DNA of 64,000 bases from Modestobacter sp. VKM Ac-2977 (GTDB lineage Bacteria; Actinomycetota; Actinomycetes; Mycobacteriales; Geodermatophilaceae): NCBI RefSeq assembly GCF_026968045.1, contig NZ_JAPVBQ010000002.1, positions 112,933 to 176,932 of the forward strand. Reading direction: 5' to 3'. A model generated the notes under the pieces. The model was not told the DNA's origin. It was given only the letters and a program-made list of their open reading frames with translations, and searched no databases. Shown in pieces: positions 54,003 through 62,930 of the stretch (the first letter of the stretch is position 1; each line of letters starts with the position of its first letter). The position numbers and the translations under genes were made by a program.

Positions 54003-54780
54003 CGCGTCTCACGGCACAGAGCAGCTGGTGCACCGCCGGCCCGAGGTCGTCGGCACAGGTGACGGGCGCGGCGAACGGCACGCGCACGTCCCGGTGGCCC
54101 GCACGCTGCTCGATCCGCAGCCGGAACCCGTACCGGTCCAGGCCCAGCGGGCGGACGACGTCGCCCCTCCCCACCCAGGCGGCCGGTACCCGGGAACACA
54201 GCAGGTCCAGCTCCTCGGGGTGTGCGACGTCGAGGTGCTGCAGCGCCGGCCCCTCCACCGCGATCAACGGGTCGGGCACCGCGGCGAGGAAGTCGTCGGG
54301 ATCCATCTCGGTGACGGCTCCGCACTCCCCCAGCACGACCTCGGCCAGGTCCAGCCGCAGCAGGGTGGCGCTGCGCCCGACGTCCAGCAGCGCGCCCACC
54401 GGTGCGACGTCCGCGAACGCCAGTGCGGCGTCCCGCTCATCGCCCTCCAGCAGCGGCGTGAGCCACCCGGACAGCCAGACCTGGGCGCGCACCGGCTCGC
54501 GCAGGGGCACCGGGGCGTGGTCGGTGACCATCAGCAGCGCCGCGAGGTCGCCGTCGGCGGACGCCTGGACCGTGCGGCACACCTCACCGTCGGTCGGCAC
54601 CACCACGAGCACCTGCCCCTGGGCGGTGACGGCGTGCCCGAGCACGCGGCTGCCGTCGATGCCGGCAGCGCAGACGGCGGCCGCCGACCGGGCCGCCACG
54701 GTGCGCGCCCGTTCGGCTCCGGTGGGCCGGAGGGCGTCGGACGAGGGCCCGGGGGCGGCGGGGCGGGTCGATCGTGTCAT
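53986..54780 (-). CDS. DUF2470 domain protein (heme-utilisation-like)
   Basis: 264 aa. The N-terminal half looks like a split-barrel flavin/heme-binding fold (AVTAQGQVLVVVPTDGEV, VRAQVWLSGWLTPLLEGDE). The C-terminal DUF2470 domain (PLIAVEGPALQHLDVAHPEELDLLC, then VRPLGLDRYGFRLRIEQRAG and VRVPFAAPV) is the one found in HugZ-like heme-degrading proteins. No enzyme residues can be asserted. The upstream DtxR/IdeR-like box fits a role in iron or heme metabolism. Confidence 0.83.
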   Translation of the reverse strand: MTRSTRPAAPGPSSDALRPTGAERARTVAARSAAAVCAAGIDGSRVLGHAVTAQGQVLVVVPTDGEVCRTVQASADGDLAALLMVTDHAPVPLREPVRAQVWLSGWLTPLLEGDERDAALAFADVAPVGALLDVGRSATLLRLDLAEVVLGECGAVTEMDPDDFLAAVPDPLIAVEGPALQHLDVAHPEELDLLCSRVPAAWVGRGDVVRPLGLDRYGFRLRIEQRAGHRDVRVPFAAPVTCADDLGPAVHQLLCAVRRACPGR

Positions 54781-54816
54781 GCGGCACTCCGGGTTCAGGG
54801 CGACTCTAGATCGGGG

Positions 54817-54835
54817 TAAGGTGAGCCTAACCGAA
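54817..54835. promoter_or_regulatory. DtxR/IdeR-like iron box between DUF2470 gene and rpsD
   Basis: TAAGGTGAGCCTAACCGAA matches the 19-bp consensus TTAGGTTAGGCTAACCTAA at 15 of 19 positions. On the plus strand it overlaps TAAGGT, a -10 for rpsD; on the minus strand it overlaps TAGGCT, a -10 for the DUF2470 gene. Iron-loaded IdeR would be expected to repress at this site. Confidence 0.6.
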
Positions 54836-54847
54836 CTGGAGGATCGT

Positions 54848-55453
54848 GTGAACAGCTCCCGCCCCAAGGTCCGGCGCTCCCGTGCGCTGGGCATCCCGCT
54901 CACCCCCAAGGACGTGCGCTACTTCGAGCGGCGCCCGTACCCGCCCGGTGAGCACGGCCGCAAGCGCAAGAACACCAGCGACTACAAGACGCGACTGCTG
55001 GAGAAGCAGCGGCTGCGCGCGCAGTACGACATCAGCGAGACCCAGCTCCGTTCGGCGTTCGACCGGGCCAAGCGCACCGGTGGGAAGACCGGCGAGGAGC
55101 TGATCACCCACCAGCTCGAGGCCCGGCTGGACGCGACCGTGCTGCGCGCCGGGTTCGCCCGCACCATCTACCAGGCCCGGCAGACGGTCAGCCACCAGCA
55201 CGTCACGGTGAACGGCAAGCGGGTCGACCGGCCCAGCTACCAGGTACAGCCCTACGACGTCGTCGAGATCGCCGAGGGCAGCAAGGACAAGCTGCCCTTC
55301 CAGGTCGCCGCCTCCGGCGCGCACGCCGCCGCCCCGGCCTACCTGGAGGTCCAGCTGTCCGAGCTCCGCTGCGTGGTCCTCCGCCGGCCGCAGCGCTCCG
55401 AGGTCCCCGTGGTGTGCGAGGAGCAGTTGGTCGTGGAGTACTACTCCCGGTGA
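54848..55453 (+). CDS. rpsD: 30S ribosomal protein S4
   Basis: 201 aa. Binds 16S rRNA early in 30S assembly. FERRPYPPGEHGRKRKNTSDYKTRL and the S4 RNA-binding domain LDATVLRAGFARTIYQARQTVSHQHVTVNGKRVD are present; it ends EEQLVVEYYSR. The four N-terminal zinc cysteines are absent (zinc-independent form). GTG start with GGAGG 5 bp upstream. It is encoded alone rather than in the alpha operon, as in other actinobacteria such as Streptomyces. Confidence 0.95.
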   Translation: MNSSRPKVRRSRALGIPLTPKDVRYFERRPYPPGEHGRKRKNTSDYKTRLLEKQRLRAQYDISETQLRSAFDRAKRTGGKTGEELITHQLEARLDATVLRAGFARTIYQARQTVSHQHVTVNGKRVDRPSYQVQPYDVVEIAEGSKDKLPFQVAASGAHAAAPAYLEVQLSELRCVVLRRPQRSEVPVVCEEQLVVEYYSR

Positions 55454-55455
55454 GC

Positions 55456-55493
55456 CGGCCTGGGCCGGGGCCGGACAGGCCCCAGCCTCGGCC
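55456..55493 (+). terminator. Hairpin after rpsD
   Basis: GGGGCC-GGACA-GGCCCC with interrupted pairing outward (CCTGGGCC/AGCCTCGG). Placed right after the rpsD stop, so a likely terminator; no T-run. Confidence 0.55.
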
Positions 55494-55541
55494 GCCGTGC
55501 CGCGATCGGCGTCATCAGGCGATCGGGACGACGCGGGCCCG

Positions 55542-55799
55542 TCAGCCGCGCTGCTCGTCCTCGTCGTCGTCCGGCACGGCCGCGCGCTGCTCGAGGACGT
55601 CGGCCTCGTCGGCCTCCGGGTCGGCGTCCCGCATCGTGGAGGAGGTGCCCGGCGTCGCGCTGAGCTGCTGCTCGATGGCGTCGGCCTCGGGGACCTCGGC
55701 GCCCAGCGGCGTCACCTCGTCGGCGAGCTCGGGGCCGGTCGCGGCGGTGGTCCGCTGCTGCTCCAGGCGGTCGGCGTCGTTGGCTTCGGGGTCGGTCAT
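55542..55799 (-). CDS. Small acidic protein with repeated EADxLEQ motif
   Basis: 85 aa, very acidic, no membrane segment. A short motif recurs three times: NDADRLEQQ near the start, EADAIEQQ in the middle and EADVLEQR near the end, with DPEA preceding the first and last. Similar small proteins with this motif occur in other actinobacteria, but I know of no function. GAGGAG is 7 bp before the ATG. It converges on rpsD. Confidence 0.7.
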   Translation of the reverse strand: MTDPEANDADRLEQQRTTAATGPELADEVTPLGAEVPEADAIEQQLSATPGTSSTMRDADPEADEADVLEQRAAVPDDDEDEQRG

Positions 55800-55947
55800 G
55801 AGGGCTCCTCGCCGGTCGGGGGCCCGGCCGGGTGCCGGGCCGCGCCGTCCTCCCCTGCCCGCACTCCGCCGGGGCGACACCCGGACCGGGTGGCTCCGTG
55901 GTGACCACCACATGACCCGCGGGCGTCCGGCAGGCACAATCGACGAG

Positions 55948-56151
55948 GTGTCAGCACCCGGCGAGTACGAGTACGCCCCGCTGCGCATCCCGGCGGGCAT
56001 CTCCCGCTCCGCGGCGGCGCAGCTGATGAGCATGCAGTCCGACACCGGCGGCTGGGAGCTCGCCCGGCTCCAGCTGCACGCCGACGGCACCCGCAAGGTG
56101 ATCATGCGGCGCCGGATGCGGCTGTCCTACCTCCCCCGCCCCATGGTCTGA
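55948..56151 (+). CDS. DUF5703 family small protein
   Basis: 67 aa. YEYAPLRIPAGISRSAAAQL then GGWELARLQLHADGTRKVIMRRR are the family signatures. Function unknown. GTG 55948 was chosen because homology begins at EYEYAPL and CACAAT (near TANNNT) stands 7 bases upstream; ATG 55912 would add 12 residues. It converges on the quinone reductase gene. Confidence 0.8.
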   Translation: MSAPGEYEYAPLRIPAGISRSAAAQLMSMQSDTGGWELARLQLHADGTRKVIMRRRMRLSYLPRPMV

Positions 56152-56170
56152 CGGCCCCGCGCCCGGGCCG

Positions 56171-57127
56171 TCAGGGCGTGAGGACGACCTTGCCGACGGT
56201 GCTGCGGTCGGCGATCGCGGCCATCGCCTGCGGCAGCTCGGTGAGCGGCAGCGATTGACCGACCAGCGGGTCGATCGCCCCGTCGGCGAACAGGTCACAC
56301 AGCGCCTCGTGCACCAGCCCGATCCGGGCCGGGTCGTGCTTGCGGTACAGGCCCCAGTGCAGCCCGACGATGCTGTAGTTCTTGACCAGGGCGTGGTTGA
56401 CCGGCGCCTGCGGGATCGTGCCGCTGGTGAAGCCCACGACCACGAGCCGCCCCTCGAAGGCGATGCACTTGCGCGACTTGTCGAACACCTCGCCGCCGAC
56501 CGGGTCGTAGACGACGTCGGCACCGTGCCCGCCGGTGATCTCCTTGACCAGCGGGACGAAGTCCTCGGCGGTGTAGTCGATGACGTGGTCGGCGCCGAGC
56601 GAGCGGCAGACCTCGGTCTTGCGCTCCCCACCGGCGGTGGCGATGACCTTCGCGCCGGCGGCCTTGCCGAGCTGGATCGCCGCCGTCCCGACGCCGCCGG
56701 CCCCGGCGTGCACCAGCAGCCACTCCCCCGCCTGCAGGGCCGCGCGCCGGTGCAGGCCGACGTAGCCGGTCTGGTAGGTCAGGTACAGCGAGGCGGCCTG
56801 CTCGTCCGACATCGCGTCGGGCACCGGCCAGGCCGCGGCGGCGTCCATCAGGGCGTACTCGGCGAAGGCCCCGGGCCCGCCGGACGGTGACCCGAGCACC
56901 CGCTGGCCGGTCTCGACGATCTCGCCGCACAGCTCCACGCCCGGGGTGTAGGGCAGCGGCGGGCGCTCCTGGTACTGGCCCATCGCCATCAGCACGTCGG
57001 GGAAGTTCAGCCCGGCCGCCCGCACCTTGACCAGCACCTGGCCGTCGGCAGGGGTGGGCTGTTCGACCTCGTCGAGGGACATGACCTCGGCCGGGTTCCC
57101 GAGGCTGTGGACTCGCCATGCACGCAT
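56171..57127 (-). CDS. NADPH:quinone oxidoreductase family protein (MDR superfamily)
   Basis: 318 aa from ATG 57127 (AAGGTG 7-12 bp upstream). Zinc-free medium-chain reductase. The N-terminal GroES-like domain (AAGLNFPDVLMAMGQYQERPP) is followed by the Rossmann domain with VHAGAGGVGTAAIQLGKAAG. LGADHVIDYT and VVVGFTSGTIPQAPVNHALVKN are typical. It reduces quinones or enones; the substrate is unknown. GTG 57136 is an alternative start. Confidence 0.9.
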   Translation of the reverse strand: MRAWRVHSLGNPAEVMSLDEVEQPTPADGQVLVKVRAAGLNFPDVLMAMGQYQERPPLPYTPGVELCGEIVETGQRVLGSPSGGPGAFAEYALMDAAAAWPVPDAMSDEQAASLYLTYQTGYVGLHRRAALQAGEWLLVHAGAGGVGTAAIQLGKAAGAKVIATAGGERKTEVCRSLGADHVIDYTAEDFVPLVKEITGGHGADVVYDPVGGEVFDKSRKCIAFEGRLVVVGFTSGTIPQAPVNHALVKNYSIVGLHWGLYRKHDPARIGLVHEALCDLFADGAIDPLVGQSLPLTELPQAMAAIADRSTVGKVVLTP

Positions 57128-57193
57128 GCCCGGCACCTTGCCAGAGCGGCCGTGACGCCGATCACCCGGCCCGCGGCCCGCGGCCCGACGACG

Positions 57194-58018
57194 TCAGCGC
57201 ATGGACGGCGGGCGCAGCGCGGTCGGGACGGCGGCGGTCTCGCCGCTCGCCGTCCGGGCGGCCGGCACGCCCTTGAACTTGTAGGGCACGGCGCCCACGC
57301 CCGGCTGGACGACGTAGGCCGCGCCCGGCTCGGCGCCGGCCCAGGCGGCGACCATCGCCTCGGCGACCTCGCCGGCCGACAGCACCGGGAAGTCGGCGGC
57401 GGCGAACTCGTCGCGGAGCGGGTCGATGATGGCGGTGTCGGCGAACCCTGGGCAGATGGCGGAGATGGTGATGCCGTCGTCCACGAGGCGGGTGGACATC
57501 GACCGGACGAACGCCACCGCCCCGCCCTTGGCCACGCTGTAGCCGGGGTCGGTGGCCATCGGCGAGAGCCCGGCCAGCGAGGCGGTCACCACGATCGACC
57601 CGCCACCGGCGCGGCGCAGGGCCGGCAGCGCTGCCTCGGTGCCGTAGACCACGCCGAAGAGGTCGACGTCGACCACCTTGAGGAACTCGTCGACGTCCAG
57701 GGCGTGCCGGGACTGTCCGGCGATGCCGGCGTTGAGGAAGACGGCGTCCAGCCGGCCGTGCTCGGCCTCCACCGCGGCGACCACGGCGGCGTTGGCCGCC
57801 CGGTCGGTGACGTCGAGGGCAGCGAAGTGTGCGCCGAGTCCCGCGGCGACCTCGCGGTTTGCCGGGCTGTCGAGGTCGGCGAGGACGACGGTCACCCCGC
57901 GCTCGCGGAGCAGCGCGGCGAGGGCGCGGCCGAAACCGCCGGTCCCTCCGGTGACGAGGGCGACGTCGCCCTGGGCGGGCGAACCGGGCGCGGGAGTGGT
58001 GTCGGTCACGCCCGGCAT
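57194..58018 (-). CDS. SDR family oxidoreductase
   Basis: 274 aa. Classical SDR: cofactor loop TGGTGGFGRALA, LADLDSPANR after beta-2 (Asp suggests NAD preference), NAGIAG, the Ser at VTASLAGL and the catalytic Tyr-x3-Lys in YSVAKGGAV. The substrate is unknown. ATG 58018 follows an adjacent GTG. It starts 4 bp after the M20 peptidase stop, so the two are co-transcribed. Confidence 0.9.
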   Translation of the reverse strand: MPGVTDTTPAPGSPAQGDVALVTGGTGGFGRALAALLRERGVTVVLADLDSPANREVAAGLGAHFAALDVTDRAANAAVVAAVEAEHGRLDAVFLNAGIAGQSRHALDVDEFLKVVDVDLFGVVYGTEAALPALRRAGGGSIVVTASLAGLSPMATDPGYSVAKGGAVAFVRSMSTRLVDDGITISAICPGFADTAIIDPLRDEFAAADFPVLSAGEVAEAMVAAWAGAEPGAAYVVQPGVGAVPYKFKGVPAARTASGETAAVPTALRPPSMR

Positions 58019-58022
58019 CACA

Positions 58023-59345
58023 TCACGCCTGCCGCAGGAACCGGTCGAGCACCCGGATGCCGAACTGCATGGAGTCGATGGAGATGCGCTCGTCGATGCC
58101 GTGGAACAACGAGGCGAAGTCGAGGTCGGCGGGGAGCTTGAGCGGCGAGAAGCCGAAGCAGCGCATGCCCAGGGTCTCGAAGCTCTTGGCGTCGGTGCCG
58201 CCGCTCATGGTGAACGGGACGGCGCGGGCGCCAGGGTCCTCGGCCTTCAGTGCCTGGACCATCAGGTCGACCGACGGACCGTCGAACGTCGTCTCCACAG
58301 CCTGGTCGTAGGTGATCCACTCGCGGCTGACGCCCTCGCCGAGGAGCTCGTCCAGCTGCTTCTCGAACTCCGCCTCCTGCCCGTACAGGAAGCGGCCGTC
58401 GACGGTGGCGCTGGCGGTGCCGGGGATGACGTTGGTCTTGTAGCCGGCGTCGAGCATCGTCGGGTTGGCCGTGTTGCGCAGCGCCGCACCGATCATCCGG
58501 CTGATGCTGCCGAGCCGGGCGAGCGCCTCGTCCGGGTCGTTGGGGTCGATCTCGACCCCGTACGCGTCGCTGACCGCGTCCAGGAACTCCCGCATCGGCG
58601 GGGTGAGCACGGTGGGCAGCCGGGTGGAGCCGATCCGGGCGATCGCCTCGGCCAGCCGGGTGACGGCGTTGTCCTCGTGCACGAAGGAGCCGTGGCCGGG
58701 CCGTCCCTGGGCGGTCAGCTTCATCCAGGCCAGGCCCTTCTCGGCGGTCTGGACCAGGTAGAGGCGGAGGTCGTCGCGGACGGTGATGCTGAAGCCGCCG
58801 ACCTCACTGATCGCCTCGGTGCAGCCCTCGAAGAGGTCGGCGTGGTGGTCGACCATGAAGTGCGCGCCCTTGCGGCCGCCGGCCTCCTCGTCGGCAACGA
58901 AGGCCAGTACGATGTCGCGGTCGGGCTTCACCCCGGTGCGGGCCCAGTCGCGCACCAGCGCCAGGGTCATCGCGTCCATGTCCTTCATGTCGACGGCGCC
59001 GCGTCCCCACACGTAGCCGTCGCGCTGCTCGCCGCTGAACGGGTGGACGCTCCACTCGGCCGGGTCGGCCGGGACGACGTCCAGGTGGCCGTGCACCAGC
59101 AGCGCCGGGCGGTCGCGGTTCGTGCCCTCGATCCGGGCGACCAGGTTCGCCCGCCCCGGCTCGGACTCGTGGATGACGCTGCTGATCCCCACCTCGTCGA
59201 GCTTGGCGGCGACCCATTCGGCGGCCTTCCGCTCCCCCGCGCTGGTGGCGGAGTCACCGGTGTTCGTGGTGTCGATGCGGATGAGGTCGGAGAGCAGGTC
59301 CGCGACCTCGGACTGGGCACCGGCCAGGGGCGTGGGCTGCGACAT
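58023..59345 (-). CDS. M20 family metallopeptidase
   Basis: 440 aa dipeptidase/carboxypeptidase of the ArgE/DapE group. LLVHGHLDVVPAD, WGRGAVDMKDMDAM and FVADEEAGGRKGAHFM hold zinc ligands and the catalytic Glu. The dimerisation lid lies at about 195-330 and the last ligand His is in the C-terminal part (SLFHGIDERI). It hydrolyses an acyl-amino acid or dipeptide. The ATG lies 51 bp from the tRNA promoter. Confidence 0.92.
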   Translation of the reverse strand: MSQPTPLAGAQSEVADLLSDLIRIDTTNTGDSATSAGERKAAEWVAAKLDEVGISSVIHESEPGRANLVARIEGTNRDRPALLVHGHLDVVPADPAEWSVHPFSGEQRDGYVWGRGAVDMKDMDAMTLALVRDWARTGVKPDRDIVLAFVADEEAGGRKGAHFMVDHHADLFEGCTEAISEVGGFSITVRDDLRLYLVQTAEKGLAWMKLTAQGRPGHGSFVHEDNAVTRLAEAIARIGSTRLPTVLTPPMREFLDAVSDAYGVEIDPNDPDEALARLGSISRMIGAALRNTANPTMLDAGYKTNVIPGTASATVDGRFLYGQEAEFEKQLDELLGEGVSREWITYDQAVETTFDGPSVDLMVQALKAEDPGARAVPFTMSGGTDAKSFETLGMRCFGFSPLKLPADLDFASLFHGIDERISIDSMQFGIRVLDRFLRQA

Positions 59346-59395
59346 GCGGTCGATGGTGCCACCGGCCCCTGTCCCGCACCGGGAAGGGCCTCGGC

Positions 59396-59425
59396 TATGC
59401 TCGTCGAGGCGCTCCGCGGAGCGCT
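59396..59425 (+). promoter_or_regulatory. tRNA-Leu promoter and leader palindrome
   Basis: TATGCT (59396-59401) is a good -10, 32 bp before the mature tRNA. The leader holds a perfect 16-bp palindrome, GCGCTCCGCGGAGCGC (59410-59425), which may help 5' processing. Confidence 0.5.
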
Positions 59426-59432
59426 CACCTTG

Positions 59433-59517
59433 TCCGGGTGGCGGAATGGCAGACGCGCTAGCTTGAGGTGCTAGTGCCCTTTATCGGGCGTGGGGGTTCA
59501 AGTCCCCCCTCGGACAC
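59433..59517 (+). tRNA. tRNA-Leu (anticodon GAG)
   Basis: 85 nt, class II. The acceptor arms GTCCGGG and CTCGGAC pair with one G-T; the D arm is TGGCGGAATGGCAGACGC. The anticodon stem CTAGC/GCTAG flanks loop TTGAGGT (anticodon GAG). A long variable arm (TGCCCTTTATCGGGCG) and T arm GGGGGTTCAAGTCCCCC follow. The CCA end is not encoded. The 3' end is the probable attachment site of the adjacent island. Confidence 0.95.
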
Positions 59518-59521
59518 AACA

Positions 59522-59559
59522 TCGCCCCGGTGTTCCTGCAGGTCAGGAGCCCGGGGCGA
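59522..59559. terminator. Hairpin between tRNA-Leu and the integrase remnant
   Basis: TCGCCCCGG (59522-59530) and CCGGGGCGA (59551-59559) are a perfect 9-bp inverted repeat. It ends tRNA transcription and also spans the integrase stop codon. Confidence 0.6.
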
Positions 59560-59896
59560 CGTCGCGTTGGGGGCCTGGACCGGCCCGTGATAGCCGCGTG
59601 ATACTTCGCGCGGCGAGTTGACCCCTCAGCAGCACGGCGAACCGGTCGGCCGCCTGGCGACCCATGCCGGGATGCACGTGCTGGTAGACGGTGAGCGTGA
59701 TGGTCGCGTTGGCGTGCCCGAGGCGCTCGGAAACCACCTTCACCGGCTCGCCGGCGGCCAGCAGCAGGGTGGCGTGGGTGTGTCGTAGGTCGTGCAGCCG
59801 GATCCTCGGCAGCTGGTCCTCCCCCAGCGCCCGGCGTGCGTGCACGACCTGCTCAACGAACCGGCGCGAATACCGCTCGGGATGGCGGTGCGTGCC
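59543..59896 (-). pseudogene. Truncated tyrosine integrase (C-terminal part only)
   Basis: Only the C-terminal catalytic part is left. From GTHRHPERYSRRFVEQV (not reached by a good start codon) it runs to the Arg/His box RIRLHDLRHTHATLLLAAG, LGHANATITLTVYQHVHPGM and the stop. The catalytic H, R, H and Y of the end are intact, but the N-terminal arm and first catalytic Arg are missing, and upstream of 59896 the frame no longer resembles an integrase. It sits 25 bp from tRNA-Leu, pointing to an old tRNA-targeted insertion. Confidence 0.85.
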
Positions 59897-60037
59897 TCGA
59901 GGTTGCCCAGCACGAGTGCGGTGGTCACGATTCCATCCACGGGGTGCGGCGGGGCCGCCCGGTGCTCTGACCGTGCGGGTTGGTCAGGCAACGGGCTTGT
60001 GCGGGCTTGTCCGGGCCCGCCCGAGTGGGTGTCCGTG

Positions 60038-61189
60038 TCAGCGCTGGACACGTCGGCCGCTGGCGGCGGAGCGTGTGATTGCGTCCAGGAGCTGGTGTCG
60101 AACGACGGCGTCGCCGAAGTCGGGGACGACAGCGGGGCCACCGAGGAACTGGTCCCGGATTCCGGCGTACACGTGCGCCAGGGTGTGGATCGGCGACCGG
60201 GCTAGCCGGGGGTAATGGTCGTAGCCGTCGGGGAGGGGCATCTCGGTTGGGCGACCATGGCCTCGTGCGCCCCGCACGGTGATCGGTGTGAGGTGCGGGT
60301 GGTTCGGTGCGGTGCCCTCGAGGGTGCCGTCCGAGCCGTCGACGGTCATCGAGAACCCGGCTCCTGAGGCGATCCCGCCTCGCTGATGAGCGGAGAGGAC
60401 TGCGCCGCCGGGCAAGGTACCGGAGATCGCGATCTGGTCCTCGGCCGTCATCGGAATGTGCCGTCCACTGGGGAGGAGCGGAACGCGCGGGTGCCGGATG
60501 GCTGTCGTCGCCACCACATCTTGGAGCTCTCCGACGACCATCGACACGGAGTCGATGGCATGGCCGAAGGCGATGGCCATCATCGTGGCGCCGAGCTGTC
60601 GATCAAGTGTGTAGAGCATGCGTTCTGAGACTGGTGTGCCCCACTCGGTGGCCGCCGTAGTGACCGTCACGGAGAGCACCTCGCCGACGAACCCGTTCGA
60701 CACGAGGTCGGCCAGCCAGCGGAAGGTGGGCGAGGAGCGTCCCTGCAGACCCACGAAGGTGGGGAGTCCTTGGGCTGCGGCGGCCATCTCCTCTGCTTCC
60801 TGGAGGGTGACGGCGAAGGGCCACTCGCAGAACACCGGCTTGCCCGCATCAAGGGCGGGCAGCACGAGATCGCGGTGTTGCGGGGTCTTCACCGCCACCA
60901 CGACCAAGTCGATGTCATCGGCTTCCGCGAGCGCTCCAGCCGATGCGTACGCGGGCACCCCGTGCACTCCGCTCGCCGCACGAGCCGACGTAGGCGAGCT
61001 CCCCACCAAGCCACGCAGCTCGAATCCACCGACCGTCGACAGCGCCGGCAGGTGCCCCCCGGCGCCCCAGCCCCCTGTCGCGCTCAGCCCTACGACGCCC
61101 ACGCCGATCAGCGGCCGCCGAGTCGCGTCGTTGGGCACGGACAGGTCGTGGAGCCTGCTGGCTCGTTTGAACGCGTCCCCGGTCGTCAT
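60038..61189 (-). CDS. Gfo/Idh/MocA-family oxidoreductase
   Basis: 383 aa. N-terminal Rossmann domain (VGVVGLSATGGWGAGGHLPAL) and C-terminal alpha/beta domain. The usual Glu-Lys-Pro cofactor/catalytic motif is CEWP here, so the Lys is replaced by Trp, as in Gal80-type members; catalysis may be altered or absent. The substrate is presumably a sugar or polyol. AAGGAG precedes the ATG. It lies in the island downstream of tRNA-Leu, with lower GC than the core region. Confidence 0.87.
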   Translation of the reverse strand: MTTGDAFKRASRLHDLSVPNDATRRPLIGVGVVGLSATGGWGAGGHLPALSTVGGFELRGLVGSSPTSARAASGVHGVPAYASAGALAEADDIDLVVVAVKTPQHRDLVLPALDAGKPVFCEWPFAVTLQEAEEMAAAAQGLPTFVGLQGRSSPTFRWLADLVSNGFVGEVLSVTVTTAATEWGTPVSERMLYTLDRQLGATMMAIAFGHAIDSVSMVVGELQDVVATTAIRHPRVPLLPSGRHIPMTAEDQIAISGTLPGGAVLSAHQRGGIASGAGFSMTVDGSDGTLEGTAPNHPHLTPITVRGARGHGRPTEMPLPDGYDHYPRLARSPIHTLAHVYAGIRDQFLGGPAVVPDFGDAVVRHQLLDAITRSAASGRRVQR

Positions 61190-61665
61190 GACTTGCTCCT
61201 TCTCGATCGCGGAATGAAATGCCGAGGTAGCGCTCGAGACGTCGGCGTCGCGACGGGAGCACCCGAGGATCGAACTGGGTGATGAAGCTGATGGCCCCGA
61301 GTACTTGCAGGTCGCAGCCGGGGGGCCAACCGGGCGACTTCACGCCATGCGCGAGCGGCACATGGCCGTGGGTTCACGCCGGGCTGGACGGCGGCCGGGG
61401 CCGTGGTCGCGAGCGTGCGGGATCGTCCACCGTCGATCGGCGGACCGGCACCCCTAGGCCAGTGCGTGCGTGATCTGACCAGCCAACCGCTCGGACCCTC
61501 CGGCGCTGCGCCTACTGGCATCAGGTCGGGACTGTTGCGCTGCTCGGGCCAGATCGCCTCAGCCCCTTTGGGTCACAGGAGCTTCTGTCATGGGGTGGGC
61601 CGGCTCAGTCACCTGTCGTGGAGGCCTCGATACCGACTGGGCCGGCCCTGCTGCCCATGGTTCCG
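61190..61665. other. 476-bp intergenic region in the island, possible gene remnant
   Basis: No convincing intact gene. A minus-strand stretch from about 61361 to 61190 has coding-like composition (GCDLQVLGAISFITQFDPR and a following RRRRLERYLG), but no family I recognise and a weak start. A decayed gene is likely. The rest shows no repeats or hairpins of note. Confidence 0.4.
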
Positions 61666-62637
<972 letters not shown>

Positions 62638-62930
62638 GTCTTGGTCCTCTTCCTGCGCGAGTGACTGGCGGGTCGCCTCTACCGATGCCGGAGAGGGAGT
62701 GAGTGGAGCGGTCAGTGACGGATGAGGCGCCTCGCGGCGTTGCGATCGGCCATCCATGACGTGAACCTCGACCCATGAGGTTGTATTCCGGTCGGTATAT
62801 AATTTGGGCGGCGAGACACCCGGGTGCAATCACCTCGTGGGGTTCAACGCCGGCCGGCCACCTCGACGGCGACGTCATGCACAACGCCGTCGTCGAGCTG
62901 GCGCCTCTCAGCCGGGTGAGCCGACCGTCC
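62638..62930. other. 293-bp region between TetR and aldo/keto reductase genes
   Basis: No gene. It contains an AT-rich island (62781-62806) in otherwise GC-rich DNA, with the operator-like site below and a minus-strand TATAC/TATAAT-like promoter for the aldo/keto reductase. Confidence 0.5.
62785..62798. promoter_or_regulatory. Candidate TetR operator
   Basis: ATTCCGGTCGGTAT is an imperfect palindrome (AT-N-CCG-NN-CGG-N-AT), placed in the promoter-like AT-rich stretch between the TetR and aldo/keto reductase genes. The CCGGTCGG core resembles known TetR-family sites. Confidence 0.5.
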
